Part shown: piece by piece, positions 1 through 11,957 of the stretch | Position numbering within the stretch: the first letter of the stretch is position 1 | Layout: each line of letters starts with the position of its first letter | NCBI GenBank assembly: GCA_009739215.1 | Contig: VSJF01000002.1 | Location: 1,984,001-2,048,000 of the forward strand | Direction: 5' to 3' | Origin: Floccularia luteovirens | Taxonomy: Eukaryota; Basidiomycota; Agaricomycetes; Agaricales; Squamanitaceae | DNA: 64,000 nucleotides | Position numbers and translations under genes: made by a program | The notes under the pieces: model-generated | What the model was told of the DNA's origin: nothing | The model's input: only the letters and a program-made list of their open reading frames with translations | Database searches by the model: none

Positions 1-272
1 GGGCGATTCCGATGTCCAGGACGTACGCGACTTGGTCGCAAAACAAAAAGCCGATGCCCTCGCTCATCAACAGCTCATGCTCAAAATGAAACGTATCGCT
101 GATAATCCAAATGTACAACAGGAGGACTTGGAAATGATTGAGCAAATTCGTATTGTCAATGCTCGTCACGAAAAAGCGAAGCGGATAGGTATCGAACCGG
201 GTAAGCTTCTTGTTTAACATCATGTTCCATGCTTTTACTCATTGCATTATAGAATCGTCAAAGAGCTCTTAA
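1..272 (+). CDS. 3' end of an unrecognised protein-coding gene
   Basis: The window opens inside an exon whose open frame continues to about 201. A GT-AG intron follows (gtaagc at about 202 to the AG at 251-252). A short last exon reads ESSKSS and stops at 270-272. The visible tail is charged and probably helical (LVAKQKADALAHQQ, then LEMIEQIRIVNARHEKAKR), as in a coiled coil or basic helix. I do not recognise the family. The gene is convergent with PEX5, whose stop lies about 140 bp downstream. The 5' part is outside the window, so the product cannot be named. Confidence 0.6.
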
Positions 273-415
273 TTACATGCAATTTTTTTTAATGTATTCT
301 GCTAAGCCATCATCATATGTATGGAATAGAACAACTAAATACCGCAGCCGCAGTTCTCTCGGCTCTACAGCTTCCCTGCTCAGCCGCACCGTTTTCGGAC
401 CCCACGCTATGATTC

Positions 416-3150
416 TTAAACAAGAAATTGATTACGGAAACCTGCACACACATAAATCCGAAACCAAATGCTCCAAAAAAAATTATTCTTACCTTCTAGG
501 TCATTTCTATCACAAAGAGAAGCAAGATCACCTCTCTGCATGTGCAAGCATGTTGTCCTCAAACTATCCCACAATGCTTTCGATGTGACCCCACGCTTTT
601 CATTAGTACCCGAAGAATCCGTGACACCATCGCTATCTTGAAGTACAAGAGCATCCAAGATATGATGAGCTGCTTCTTCGTATCTCTGATCCCTGTGTTA
701 ATACTTGGGGTGATGTGACCATTGAAGATTACGCACTTTTAGATTGATACAAGAGATACCAAGATTGAACCTATGGAGATCAGCATTACTATCTAATTCA
801 AGTCAGAATAGACTCACCGAGCACGAATATATGCGGGATTCAATTCTAGAGCTTTGTAGTAATAATTGAGAGCCTCTTCTGCACGTCCACTGTTAGCCAT
901 TGTAGCACCAACCCGGTTGTAAAGTAGCCAGTCCTAAAGAAGTGAATTAATCAACGTGTTTAATTGTGCAGAGCCAAAAAAACTACACACATCGGGTCGA
1001 ACGGCCAGCGCAGTTCGGAAGCAATCCTGCGCCTTTTCATAATCCTGTGATAATCATATTTAGTATATTTTTTGCGCCCATATGTTGAATTTAATTTGAA
1101 ATGATTCCTAACCTCATTCGTATTCAGTAAAACCGCAAGTGCGATCTGTATATCAGCATCCACTTCCCCACTCATATCACTACGCGCCATTGCAATTAGG
1201 CATTGAATCAAGTGTGAATAGCGCTCCGTTATTGACACTGATTGGTCTCTGGATAGAGGACCCGAAGCCGTCTCAAACTGAGATACAGCCGCACGATATT
1301 TCTCGTTGCGTGTAACCCATTCATTGATCGCACTATATGTTCCTTGACGGTTGCTGTCGTTCGTGTGTGAGATGGCAAGTGCAAGCCAGGCAGGCAAGTG
1401 TGACGGATCGAGTTCGACTGCTCGTTGAAGTGCTTGTAGGGCTTTGTGCTCCCGTTCATTTTCTTGTTGTTTCACACCAAGCTCATACCAAACCATAGCA
1501 TTATCCGGTTGGCGCTGCACGGCTGCTTCTAGTTCTAAAGCACTCTGCGTCCGAAAATAACTTGTTAGTAAAAATTGCTTAGAATTTAACACATGCAGTG
1601 CAGTCACCTCAAAGAAGGTTTGGTAGTTATCGGCATGCATTTGATGTTGACGCGTCATAGATGAGTTCCCAAGTAGATATGGATTGTTCTGTTGGAACTG
1701 GTACAAGTTTACAGCTCGAATCCCGTCAGTAGTAGCCTCAAATCGATCCCAATCTTCTTGTAGTTTATCCCAGGCACGTGTTTCTGCATTCGTTGAAGTA
1801 TCCTGCTCGAGAGTAGAGCTAGAATTGGCCAGATCATTCCAATATCGTGCATATTCAGCGTTTTCTTGTCGAAAATACGCATCATTTTCGTCCTCAACTA
1901 CGTCTTTGGAACGTGTATCCTGTGAATCGTTCGCATAATTCACACCACCATAGTTCGCAATTCCTCTTAGTCCAAGCAATCCAGGTGATTGTCGGCCACT
2001 GAAATCAAGACTGGTCCCCGAACTTATGGCATCCATTGCGCGTCCTTTGCCCTTGACATCGGTGGCAGCTGCGGATTCGGATGTCCGCCCATTGCTTTCG
2101 ACCATGTCATTTCCTTCTACGATAACCTCACCATCACGAAGTTGTTTCATTAAGCCAAGAAATTGACTTTTCTGAAACTTCGGGTTCTGCTCGTGCTTCA
2201 TGTGCTCCAACAGAAGACCGGCTGTACGTGCAAGCTCGTCGCCCTCGTGGGTTCCTTGCTGCGCCGTTTCCTGCTTCGGCTCCACTTGTTGTACTGGAAT
2301 CGCAGCAGGGGAAGATTGTAGATCCATGTCAAGCGCGCTAAATTCCTTGTCCCATGAGATTTCTGATACAAATCAAGGCTAGCTATTAGTTGCTCATGAA
2401 ACGGCAAAAATGTGATTCAATTACGCACGATTGGCTGTCATATTCATAGGAGCTGGCTGGACCATCTGAGGCATGAAATTCGGCATCGTATTCATCCGGA
2501 AATTAGCAATGCCCGGGGTCCATTGCAAGCCGCCTGTATCACAAGTGGTCAGTCAAAATTTTTCTCCGTGAATAGCGGAATACAGAGCAGGACACGTTCC
2601 TTGAGGGGCCATGCCAACGGGAGATGTTGTCTGCTGCTGGATACTCATCTCCTTGCTCTGCGCCTCCATTACTATAGGCTGCTGTAAAGTTTGCAACGGC
2701 ATCTGCTGTGTGAAATCAGCAGCCCAAGATGCAGTATGTTGTACAGCTTGTGAATGAGCTGTGGATAGGGATGTATGGAGCGCAGACATATCATACGCTG
2801 CTTCGGGTGAAAATGCGGGAACAGGAGTATTACTTGCACCAAAGAAGCGTGCTGCATCCTGGTCTGGCGTGGCGGCATTTGCACGCTGTGAACGAAAAGC
2901 CTGAGAGGAGGATAATTAAGGTTTGATACAATATAGTCTGTGTGATGGAAAACATACATCTTTCGAAGAGCCTGCACGGCCTGCGCCAAAGTAATCCTAG
3001 GTCACCTAGATTGAAGATGTGAATTAAACAAATTAATAATCTACTAACCTGCTGAAGGCCTCTATCTTGATCGAATCGCTTTGAAAGGCCTTGCAAAGGG
3101 TTGGAAGGACCGCATGAATCAGCGGCTCCTACGAGCATTGGGAGAGCCAT
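416..3150 (-). CDS. PEX5: Peroxisomal targeting signal 1 receptor Pex5
   Basis: Pex5 is the cycling receptor that binds PTS1 (SKL-type) cargo in the cytosol and delivers it to the peroxisomal docking complex. The first exon starts MALPMLVGAADSCGPSNPL, the typical Pex5 N-terminus with the conserved cysteine used for receptor recycling. WxxxF-type motifs for Pex14/Pex13 binding are visible (WAADF, WDKEF, WDRF). The C-terminal half is TPR repeats, with LEAAVQRQPDNAMVWYELG and ALQRAVELDPSHLPAWLAL clear around 1380-1560. The last residues, GFRNQFLV, come from a small exon after a 51-nt intron (about 449-499) that keeps the frame open, so unspliced reading would add 17 false residues. There are at least six introns. 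The start is firm because the N-terminal motif is family-typical. Confidence 0.93.
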
Positions 3151-3453
3151 TGTTGTAACAAGACAAGTGTAAAGGCGAAGCTTAGTCCGGGGTAAGTGTC
3201 ACAATAACTTAAATAACTTTAAAATAATTAGTTATCCGGTTTCCCGGGAGCTTACTAAACACATGTTTCATAGAAATAAAAAAAAATACTTTGTAGCAAG
3301 CAAGCGGATATCTACAGTTGTACAGAATATAAATGCAACACAAAAGTTGGAAATAATAAAGTAATATGCAATTACGGAGACCCTAACCATACGCAATGAC
3401 AAAACAGAGATAATGGGTGCATCCTTGACAAGTAGTAGCGCTGAAGCTACGTC
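3151..3453. other. Intergenic: PEX5 upstream, C2H2 gene downstream
   Basis: About 300 bp of AT-rich sequence lie between the PEX5 start and the stop of the zinc-finger gene; both genes are on the minus strand. No supported ORF, RNA gene or repeat was seen. It should hold the PEX5 promoter and the 3' UTR of the zinc-finger gene. Confidence 0.5.
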
Positions 3454-4649
3454 CTATGGTAGTTGTACAGGTAAGCTGCTGCTGACACTCTGGTCGTTTC
3501 GATTTTCATCTTCTTCCATGAATTTCTGGGTCGATGCCCTACATTCTGCCCCTCCATCAGAACGTACTGTAAATCAAATCCGTTAGTGTTGCCAGCGATG
3601 TAAATGATAACACCCGAAACTTACAGTGTCGCTGCAAAAAGAAAAATTAAATGTCAGACCATGTACATAACACGTTGAACAAAGTTTTATACGCACATTC
3701 AAAGCATCTAAACGACTAAAAGTCTTCTTACAACCCTGACATATGTTCGATTGAGATTTGGCGGCATGAAGTGCCTGATGCCTCCTGAAATCCCGGTGTT
3801 GAGTAAGTAACCAGTACACGCAGTTATATACTGTGGGATACGAACTTGCAATCATGCTGACGAGCAAAACCTTTCTTGCACCCAGGCCACTCGCAAACAT
3901 ATGGTCGCTCTTCTGTGTGTGATCGTAGATGTCCTACATAAATATCATGAGAAAGAGGAGAAGAATTTTGATATCTAGCAAGTAAAGTCACCTCGCAAGT
4001 TGAACCGGCGTGTAAATGTGCTCCCACAGCCGGGAACCGGACAAACGAAATGGGCTTCATTTCTCCGACGACTGGCACTTGCGAGCTGTGTTGCAGACGT
4101 TGTGACCTGCTGCTTCTCTACCTGGAGAATAGGGGGCAAGCGAGGGACTCCGCTGGAGGAAGGATAATGATTGGCCCCAGCACCACCCTCTCTGGATGCC
4201 TCTGAGCCAGGGGGAGGGGAAGATGAGGACTGTTTCGTACGCCCATAAAGGTCACTTGCATTGACATAGTAGGTATCTTGTTTAGTAGGTTGTTGGGCAT
4301 CGGGCATGTGTGGCATATTTGGAGGGGTGGATGTGTTCGAAGAAGATGGTGGGGGTGCAAACTGGATTGGATGAGAAGAGACAGGATAGGTATAGTCGCG
4401 TGGAGGACCTTCTGGGTGAGTGGCAGGTCCCTCAGTGGGAATGCCTTGTGGTAACGGTCCAGCAGCTGCGCTGAATACCGGCTGAGGAGGAAACTGTGCG
4501 CGGGGTAAAGTCTCTGTGGACATGGTGGTCTGCGGAAGGATAGGAAGGGGTGACGGAGGTTTGTTCTGCGGCTCGTGTGCTGGGGCAGGAGAACGTTGAT
4601 GTGATGAGACAATAGGGGAGGGCCAAGCTCGTGGGGATTCGACGTTCAT
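3454..4649 (-). CDS. C2H2 zinc-finger transcription factor
   Basis: This is a probable nuclear DNA-binding regulator. The first exon gives a long Pro/Ser-rich, low-complexity N-terminus of about 200 residues, as in activation regions. Two classical C2H2 fingers follow across introns: CPVPGCGSTFTRRFNLRGHLRSH and CEWPGCKKGFARQHDCKRHQALH, each cut by an intron. A third, degenerate finger is CQGCKKTFSRLDALNRHLRS. Splicing the last two small exons (around 3560-3640) restores the RHLRSDGGAEC ending and moves the stop to 3454, well past the apparent end at 3583. The arrangement of two TFIIIA-type fingers plus a C-x2-C finger is common in basidiomycete C2H2 regulators. The target genes are not visible from the sequence. 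The start is the first Met of the long Pro-rich exon. Confidence 0.8.
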
Positions 4650-4830
4650 GAAAAGAGTATTTAGAGCAAACAGCGACGTGCAGTGAGATATAAGAATTGG
4701 TGGACAACACTACAGTACTTTGACTAAAAGAAAATCTCGTGGCTGTGCGACACAGCAAAAAGCTTATATCAGATCGAACATCGGGTCGTTATTAAAACTC
4801 TTTAAGCTGTGCTCAAATTACACTGCCTCT

Positions 4831-7800
4831 CTACTCAAATATATGTGCATCAAGTAGTCGTCGTCTTCTCATCATCTCAGTCTCCGTAATCGTTTGCCCT
4901 GTAACCCGTGGTGTCCCGCTTCTCTCTTCACCTCTTCCGTTGATCAGCGTTGTATCAGACCCAGATGATTCACCAAGTCCACTCCCATTCTCTCCTGCTC
5001 CGACAACCCCCGCAGGTCGTCCTTGATGCCCATTCTGGCTAAATGATGCCCTATTTACCCGATCAATACTTCTCTTAGGCACAAATGTAATCCCTGTCTC
5101 GTCGGTCTCTGTCTCGGATGTCAACGGACTTGGTGAAGCTGGCGTCATTGTCACCCTTGGTGGAGACTTCGTCTTCACAGAGGAACCCTCTGCTTTCCCT
5201 ATCTCTCTATCAAAACGACCCGCGTTTCGATACTTGATAAAAGATTCATTAATCCATTCCGCCAAGTCATCAATAACCTATGTCATCTGTAAGCAAACTG
5301 TCAGAAACTGAAATGTTACATACCCCTTTCGCCTCTGGCATGATGGTAGGCATTTGCAAATATCCATGACTCCACTCTGAGAAGAGAACCATCTGTACCC
5401 AGTCCGTTTCATTCTCATTCGCAAGCTTATCCCGTTCCCTCTTCATCTCTGAGAATTCTTTCGCATCCAGCGTCGAGTCAACGCTACTCATACGCAAACT
5501 CTCTCCAAATCTTGCGCTCTTCCCGGACAGTGCTAAATCAAGTTCCATTTTTCGAGCTCGCTTTGCTTCTCGTACACGTCCTGCAAAGATAACAGTATCA
5601 TCTACAAATGGATCCTTCTCTCCGCACTGCATTAACAGGGGAGGGAACTGTGCAAGTAAATGTGGAGGCGCAAGGATAGGTGATAGATGATAGTCAGTTT
5701 CGAAATCTGGGTTGCGATACGGTCCAATGTACAAAATAGCCATCGCACGCATCTAGCAAAGAATGAGATATAATAATGTTCAAGGGACATCACACTTGCC
5801 ATTGTAGGGGAAACTACTCGATCCTGAAAATACCCTGTACGGCTTGTCATCGTCAATCTAGTCCCAATTGGTTCTTTCGCTTTTCCCTTTCTCCCAACGG
5901 CCTGCACAGCTTTACTGTTTGCTTCGGCCACTGCAAACGATAATTCTTCCTGGTGTTTCTCCAGAGCTGATTCGCTCCGGAAGAGGCTGTCAGGTCTCGA
6001 GTCTGACCGTTGACATGGATAAAGTACACGAGCTTCTATCGGACGGTCTTCTTCCTTAAGGTTATTATAATCTTCTTCATCTTCACTTTCGGCATCAGCG
6101 AGAATGCCTTGGTCTTCCCCACTCTGGAAAAACTCGGGAGTACTCCCAATTCTGTTTGTGCCTTTATGCTTAGACGGAACGCAATTATGTGTATGAGAAG
6201 ATTTCACGCTTGCAGTATCCCTATCACCAGCACTGCCCGTAAATTCTCTTAGAGTGTCTTTCCAACTTGATTGCCGCTTTGGGCGTCGTCTCCCTGTGGA
6301 GTGTTTCTTGTCCTTTACCATGCTGAGAGGGCTCTGCAGCTCACGTTATGACGTGATGACAGATGACAAAAGATGTAAAACTTACGACATGCTGCAAGTG
6401 ATCTTTCTGTGCGGCAAGATCTTTGATACCTGGTATATTTCCGGAAGATTGTTCCGAGCGCAAGATGCGTAGATTATTTGGAGTCATCCATGAAGTGAAA
6501 TTGAAATCAAGAGCGGCATAACTTAAAATGACACCCAGCGGAAGGGGAAGAGTACGATCCTTGTTGGTTGTGTTGTATTCCAATATCTTGAGGACAGTAA
6601 TTACCGCTAGCGTCGCACCACTATTCTTTATTATTAATATCATTTCAATCCGATTTCTAGGTACACACTCACGCGGAATCCCCGGAAACGATTATATCGA
6701 GCTTCTTACCGCACATTCCTATAAGAGAGCCGTCTTTGTTTGGGAGGGTTCAGAACGGACAAAAAAAGCACAAAGTACGAGCTTACTCGTCTCTACAAGA
6801 AGCCTGAAAATATCAAACGCCTCATCGGAGGCAAACGGATAAGGATCTTGTATGCCACATGTTGAGTATGATGTCACTAGATGAAAATAACTTGACCCAC
6901 ATTCAGGTGCCTTCCCGTAATCAACTGAGAGAATCGGTCTTCCAGTTTTGATAGCCCACATTCTCAAGCGTTCTTCGTGATTTTCAGGGTTCATAGCAAC
7001 AAAACCGCCGCCGGGTAGATCAAGGACAAGTTCGGTTGCTTCACTGAGTTGGTTCTCCGGCCGAGCAAAGAAAAGATAGGCAGTCAGCGGGCGGTCATAT
7101 GCAGAACCTTTGGGACGCGGAAGATGTATCTTCCGTCTGATAGTGACCCGCGGTAGGTAAGTCAATGCACGAAGCTTCGGTATATATTTAGTATGTAGTA
7201 TACCAAGACAAAAAGACCAACAAACATATGGATTAGTTGTCTTCTCCCAAGTCGTCCGGAGCATTTCAATTGTTGGTACAGCACGGAATCTCCGGAGCTA
7301 AAACGTTGTTGTATTCAATGGATGAGAACCTAAGCTGGGATGTATACTCACCTTCTCGTCCGCTTCGTTTGCAAAAATTACATAATACGCAGAGAATATT
7401 ACTGAACAGATATCCCTCAGCCATTTTGGCCGTATAGACATGGCCGTCGCAAAACCGGCATCAAGCCCGGTCACGATCCAGGTGGCTCGATAATACGATG
7501 GGGAGTACTATGGAGCATACATTGGGTATAAAGACTGTTGACGCAAAAAGAGTACTTACCAAACGTGCGAGAGGTTCGGGAGCTTGTGAGATTAATTAAT
7601 ATGAAAGTAGATACTTCCGTGTTACACACACTTACCATCAAGGCCTAATATCTTGTCCAAATTCCGGACAGCATACACTGTAGTAAGAGTGCTCATAATG
7701 ATTTGCCAGGGCGTGAAACGACCTGTAGCGAGTCAACAACGAGAGCATAGCCGCAGTAGAAGAGATAATAATCACGAAGAACTTTATTGAGTTTTGGCAG

Positions 7801-7973
7801 CCATAGTATACGAGGAGGTCCGGACTTTCCACCGACAATACGCCAAAGCCAAAAGATTATGACAAGAAACACCTAAAGACAAGATGAGTCCGGATCTACC
7901 ATGTCTGGCAGATGGAACGAACCTGTGTGCGCTTCCAAGAGGGATTTGGGCGACCTACAATGTGGTCGATCAT
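4831..7973 (-). CDS. Membrane-anchored HSL-type alpha/beta-hydrolase (lipase/esterase)
   Basis: This is a serine hydrolase of the hormone-sensitive-lipase family (Abhydrolase_3). It probably hydrolyses acylglycerols or steryl/aryl esters at an endomembrane. N-terminal exons (start MIDHIVGRPNPSW at 7973) contain a hydrophobic anchor (KFFVIIISSTAAML). The oxyanion motif is LDLPGGGFV. The nucleophile elbow GDSAG is split by an intron near 6600-6690. The acid block is CGEKDPFVDD and the His block is EWSHGY. Between the Ser and Asp blocks lies an insertion of about 170 residues, Ser- and acid-rich (DAESEDEEDYNN), with a basic start (KDKKHSTGRRRPKRQSS). A further Ser/Thr-rich tail of about 145 residues ends at 4831. 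Both additions look disordered and could be regulatory phosphorylation regions. It is divergent from MRI1 with 231 bp between starts. Confidence 0.85.
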
Positions 7974-8204
7974 GATTTAGATGTGATTAAAGATTAACGG
8001 GCATAAAAAAATGAGGAAAAGGAAGGAAGCGAGACAATACATGCAATCTGTTTTATAAGTAGACCAGCACTGTAATGCTATTCAATACAAGGTTAATGCT
8101 CGCTTAACATGTGATTGCGGATCATTGCTCCTAACCCTAAAATAGGGGTGTGGTTATCATGATTAATTCCTTTTTAAAAAATTATTTAAAATCTTATCTT
8201 AGCC

Positions 8205-9683
8205 ATGACATCCCTCGGTTTCTATCCGTGCTTCAAACGATAAACTTGAGATAGTAAACCAGCTTTTACTTCCACATACTACTCAGTTTATTCAGATCAA
8301 CTCCATTGAAGATGCCCATGATGCTATCAACGCAATGAAAGTGGGTCTCATCGCAATTACTTAGCACAATATCCTTCCCCGCCATATGTGTTTACTTAGA
8401 TTCGAGGCGCTCCAGCCATTGCATCGTTGGCTGCTCTCTCAATAGCCATGCACCTTTCGCGATCTTTAACAGCATCGCCTCCACCAGATTTTCTGGCGTC
8501 TCCAACCGCTCTCAGGGACCACATCAATTCCATCACATCATTCCTGTTCACCGCGCGACCGACTGCCGTAAATTTAGGTGCGGCTATGCGCCGACTGACA
8601 TTCACTTTAGAGGACTCCATCACTGCGAATAAAGATCCCCGCGCAATTGTCAAGGACCTCATCGCCGAAGCAAACGCAGTTGCTGACGAAGATGTTGGGA
8701 GGAACAAGGCCATGTCCAAGTTAGGAGCCGATTGGCTATCCCAACACGCCAAGGACCAGGATATTGGATCTCAAAATGGATTAAATGTATTAACTGTCTG
8801 TAACACTGGCTCTTTGGCAACATCGGTAAAATATGACTAGTATTTTAGAAGGGTAGCATGATTTAAAATTCCTTTAGGGTTATGGAACAGCGCTGGGTTT
8901 GATCACTCACCTTTATGAATCTGGACGACTAGAAAAGGCTTATTATACCCAGACGGCTCCATATCACCAGGGGTCAAGGTATGAATCCATCTCTACTTAT
9001 CGATGCGCTCTTCTATCCATGGATCTAGACTTACCGCGCTGGAGCTGCAAACTCTTGGCATTCCCTCCGTGATGATATGCGATACGATGGTTGGTTCTTT
9101 GTTTCAGCACCATAATATTCATGCAGTCGGTGAGTAATATATATCTGATCGCTTTTTTCTTCAAACCAACTCGTTGTCAGTGGTTGGCGCAGATAGAATA
9201 GCCAGTAATGGTGACACTGCTAATAAGGTGTGCTGAAACGCCAAAAACGGTACTTAGTATACAAGCTCAAAAAATTTTCGGCATTTAGATCGGCACATAT
9301 AACACAGCAGTTATCGCGGCACGCCATAACATTCCGTTCATTGTTGTGGCTCCTATCAGTACTGTTGACCTTGACATCAGTAGCGGTTCACAGTAACTAT
9401 TTTTATATTTCGGCCTAGATTGATCATGAACTTTCATTCCTATAGGATTCCTATAGAACACAGGCCGCCCCTTGAAGCATGTCTTGTACGTGGAGTTCTC
9501 TATCCCAACGAAGCCAAGCAGGAACAAGTTCAAGTAATGATTACACCCCAAAATTTGCAAGGCATCTACAATCCCAGCTTTGATGTAACACCTGCTGAAC
9601 TTATTACCGCGATTGTCACGGAAAAGGGAGTTGCGGTGAAGGCGGATGGAAAACAAGTTTTTGATTTGAGCAATGTGGTATAA
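8205..9683 (+). CDS. MRI1: Methylthioribose-1-phosphate isomerase (frame break near start)
   Basis: Mri1 converts 5-methylthioribose-1-phosphate to methylthioribulose-1-phosphate in methionine salvage. Signatures are [27 protein letters not shown] (with the catalytic Cys), [33 protein letters not shown] (catalytic Asp) and [17 protein letters not shown]. The exons read as 8205-8340, 8400-8825, 8878-8978, 9029-9129, 9181-9227, 9289-9392 and 9446-9683. They sum to 1153 nt, one more than a multiple of three. The misfit is in exon 1. The only nearby ATG (8205) reads [12 protein letters not shown] and stops, while the conserved [12 protein letters not shown] lies in the next frame and has no ATG after the upstream TGA at 8206-8208. 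A 37-nt GT-AG stretch (8218-8254) could restore the frame but would delete conserved residues. The rest of the gene is intact. eIF2B-like relatives were considered, but the motifs fit MtnA. Confidence 0.88.
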
Positions 9684-9885
9684 ATGACTCAAAAAGAGTA
9701 TAAATTAAACCTCATTGTACACATGAAATGAAACACTATTCGGTAGAATCATTATTTGGAAACACCTGCAGACCAAGGAAAAGCACAACTGCCACCATTA
9801 AGCAACCCTGAATACAATGAATCATTCTGTAATCAAAAAACGCTAACTACATTTGTCTTTAGGTTGATGTTGTCATGTCAGAGCT

Positions 9886-11957
9886 TCATAGAAGTCTGAC
9901 TTGTGCATGCGATGGCCTGATCGTCACATTCGGTGTCCACCGTAACAATTGCTCCTTCTGTTTTTCGAACGGTAGGAGGCGTATGTTTTCCGGAACTAAA
10001 ATCTCGAAATTCCGCACCAGACAAGCCAAATCACACACCATCTCTATAATTGCGAAGCGCTGTCCTATGCGATTCCTGAAACCTGCTGGAAAAGCCAAGA
10101 CTGTAATTTTCATCAACTGAGTTCAACACACAAGACATTAAAGGGAAAATCGAGGCGTACATGCGTCACGAGGCTATTTGTAGGTGTCAGTATCGATGAA
10201 GCGATCAGGTTTAAATTCAGCGACATCATCGCCCCAGTTAATTGCTAGAATGAAATGAGCATTTTCCTCCATGTCCAAAAAACCAATTACGATTATTGTG
10301 AAGTGCGAGTATGTCGATAAGGATAATACTTCCGGATGAAATGGGAATGGATACTTCTTGCACGTCACTGATACCGCCATTTGGGTTAGAAGTGAACCGC
10401 TTGGTTGGTATGCACGTATCTTCGCCAACATCTTTAATAAGACGAGTAACAGGTGGGAAGAGACGAAGTGTTTCGTGGCATACTGCTGTTGTAAATTCCT
10501 GTTTGCTAGTAAATCAAACGTGCATTAAAGAAAGAATAACGACTGATGGTACCAGCGCCGCCATCGATTCCTTATAAGGCTGAGGGTATGTATGTTAACT
10601 TAACCCTACGCGAGTTGTAGAGATGGTATATACAGTGTAATTTTCCGGAGTGGGAGCCCCCTTGGGCCATAGTCGGTTGACCTCCTCAAGAATCTTGTTT
10701 TGTATGTCTGGGTACAAAGCTAAAAGCACCACAGCAAAACATAACGTGTGCGCAGATGTTTCTGGCTTGAATCAATGAAAACCTGCCATGGTATACATTA
10801 AGTTCAAGACCCACCATGACCAGCGATCAAAAAAACCTAAAATATCATCTCAGTTTTTTTTCTTGTATTGCGATTCACCGACGTACAAATGTATCCGGAT
10901 AAAATTTCATCATCTGACAATTTTTTCAACGTACTTTCACTCTCTTGTGTCATGTTCGCCTCCACGAGGTTTCTCAATAGCGCTGCGTCCATTTTATTCT
11001 TCTTACCATCAGAAATCCATGCCCGAGCTTGTGAAATGACCTCAATCATATGGTATTTAAGAGCTTCGAAAGAGTCTTTCGTTCCCTTCAGTAACGGACT
11101 GATATGTGGGATATCGATGAGGTTGGCTAGTTCATAAGCCCATGTTGGGGTAATAACTTTGATTAGAACATTGTCGACTGCAGTCGTAACAGCCGGGCGA
11201 AATGCAATGCTATGACCTGATGGCGGCTCCGTCTTTGAATCCTCTGACCAGGATGCGCGTCGCCCGAACCCTGCAGATGACACTACCAAAAGAGCAACTT
11301 CATAAAATTATTAGATCGCCAAAGCGTTTGTTGTTTTTCAGAATGTGGTTCACCTGTACAAAAACCTCACGAAGATCGACAATAGGTATGTCAGACTCTT
11401 GCCCCTTTGAGGTTTCTGGGAATGAGGCAAACCATTCATTCATAATGCGAATCGCTTCTTGCCATACAAATGAGTTATTTGCCTGTTATAATTCATGTAA
11501 GTTTTCGCCTGTGTGATACAGAAATTAGGGTTAACCTCATTAAAAGCAGTCCCTCAGTTCCGATCAAGTTTCCACCATAAATGTTGAGCGGCTCGTACTG
11601 AATTTGAAATCAGAACGTCTCCTCAAATGTGACAACTGATTTCACTAACTGCTTCTACGTCTTTTGTGAAAATTGCTCTGTTGTTGCTGACGATCTTGAT
11701 TGCATCAGCGTCGGACAACAAGTAGGTCGGAATACAATCCCAGAATGTTACGGATGACAGGCAAGTGGAACCATACTGCTGATATATTTTAAGGAACAGG
11801 ATATACATAGCAAGTCAAATATATGAGTTATAATCACTCACTTGAAAACCTTGCGTAGTAATACCCCATAAACCCCTTTAAGGGAAATACTGGTGCTAGC
11901 AGGATTGAAAGAGTGCGGAAAGGGTGAAGCCATAGTATTGACTGTCCCGGACATGAC
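9886..11957 (-). pseudogene. Cytochrome P450 pseudogene
   Basis: Spliced fragments cover a P450 in order: an N-terminal region (HPFRTLSILLAP), YGSTCLSSVTFWDCIPTYLL, EPLNIYGGNLIGTEG, NNSFVWQEAIRIMNEWF, the I-helix FLIAGHETSAHTL, the ExxR HETLRLFPPVTRL, and the haem region FPAGFRNRIGQRFA. Three lesions show. The haem-ligand Cys of FxxGxRxCxG is Arg (codon at 10069-10071, TGC to CGC). The expected Trp of the KWPRDA-type motif is TAG (10174-10176). Between TEG and AFNE an out-of-frame deletion of about ten codons leaves two bases (11548-11549). The I-helix exon junction also fits poorly. The C-terminal exon is still intact down to the stop at 9886, so decay looks recent. Further 5' exons may extend to about 12070. 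No P450 activity is possible without the thiolate ligand. Confidence 0.88.

Noticed and set aside
416..500. Unspliced C-terminal extension of PEX5 (KNNFFWSIWFRIYVCA)
   Set aside because: It is a 51-nt intron that happens to keep the frame; removing it gives the normal GFRNQF ending.
8130..8145. CTAACCCTAAAA resembling a telomere repeat
   Set aside because: Single copy only, inside the MRI1/lipase promoter; chance similarity.
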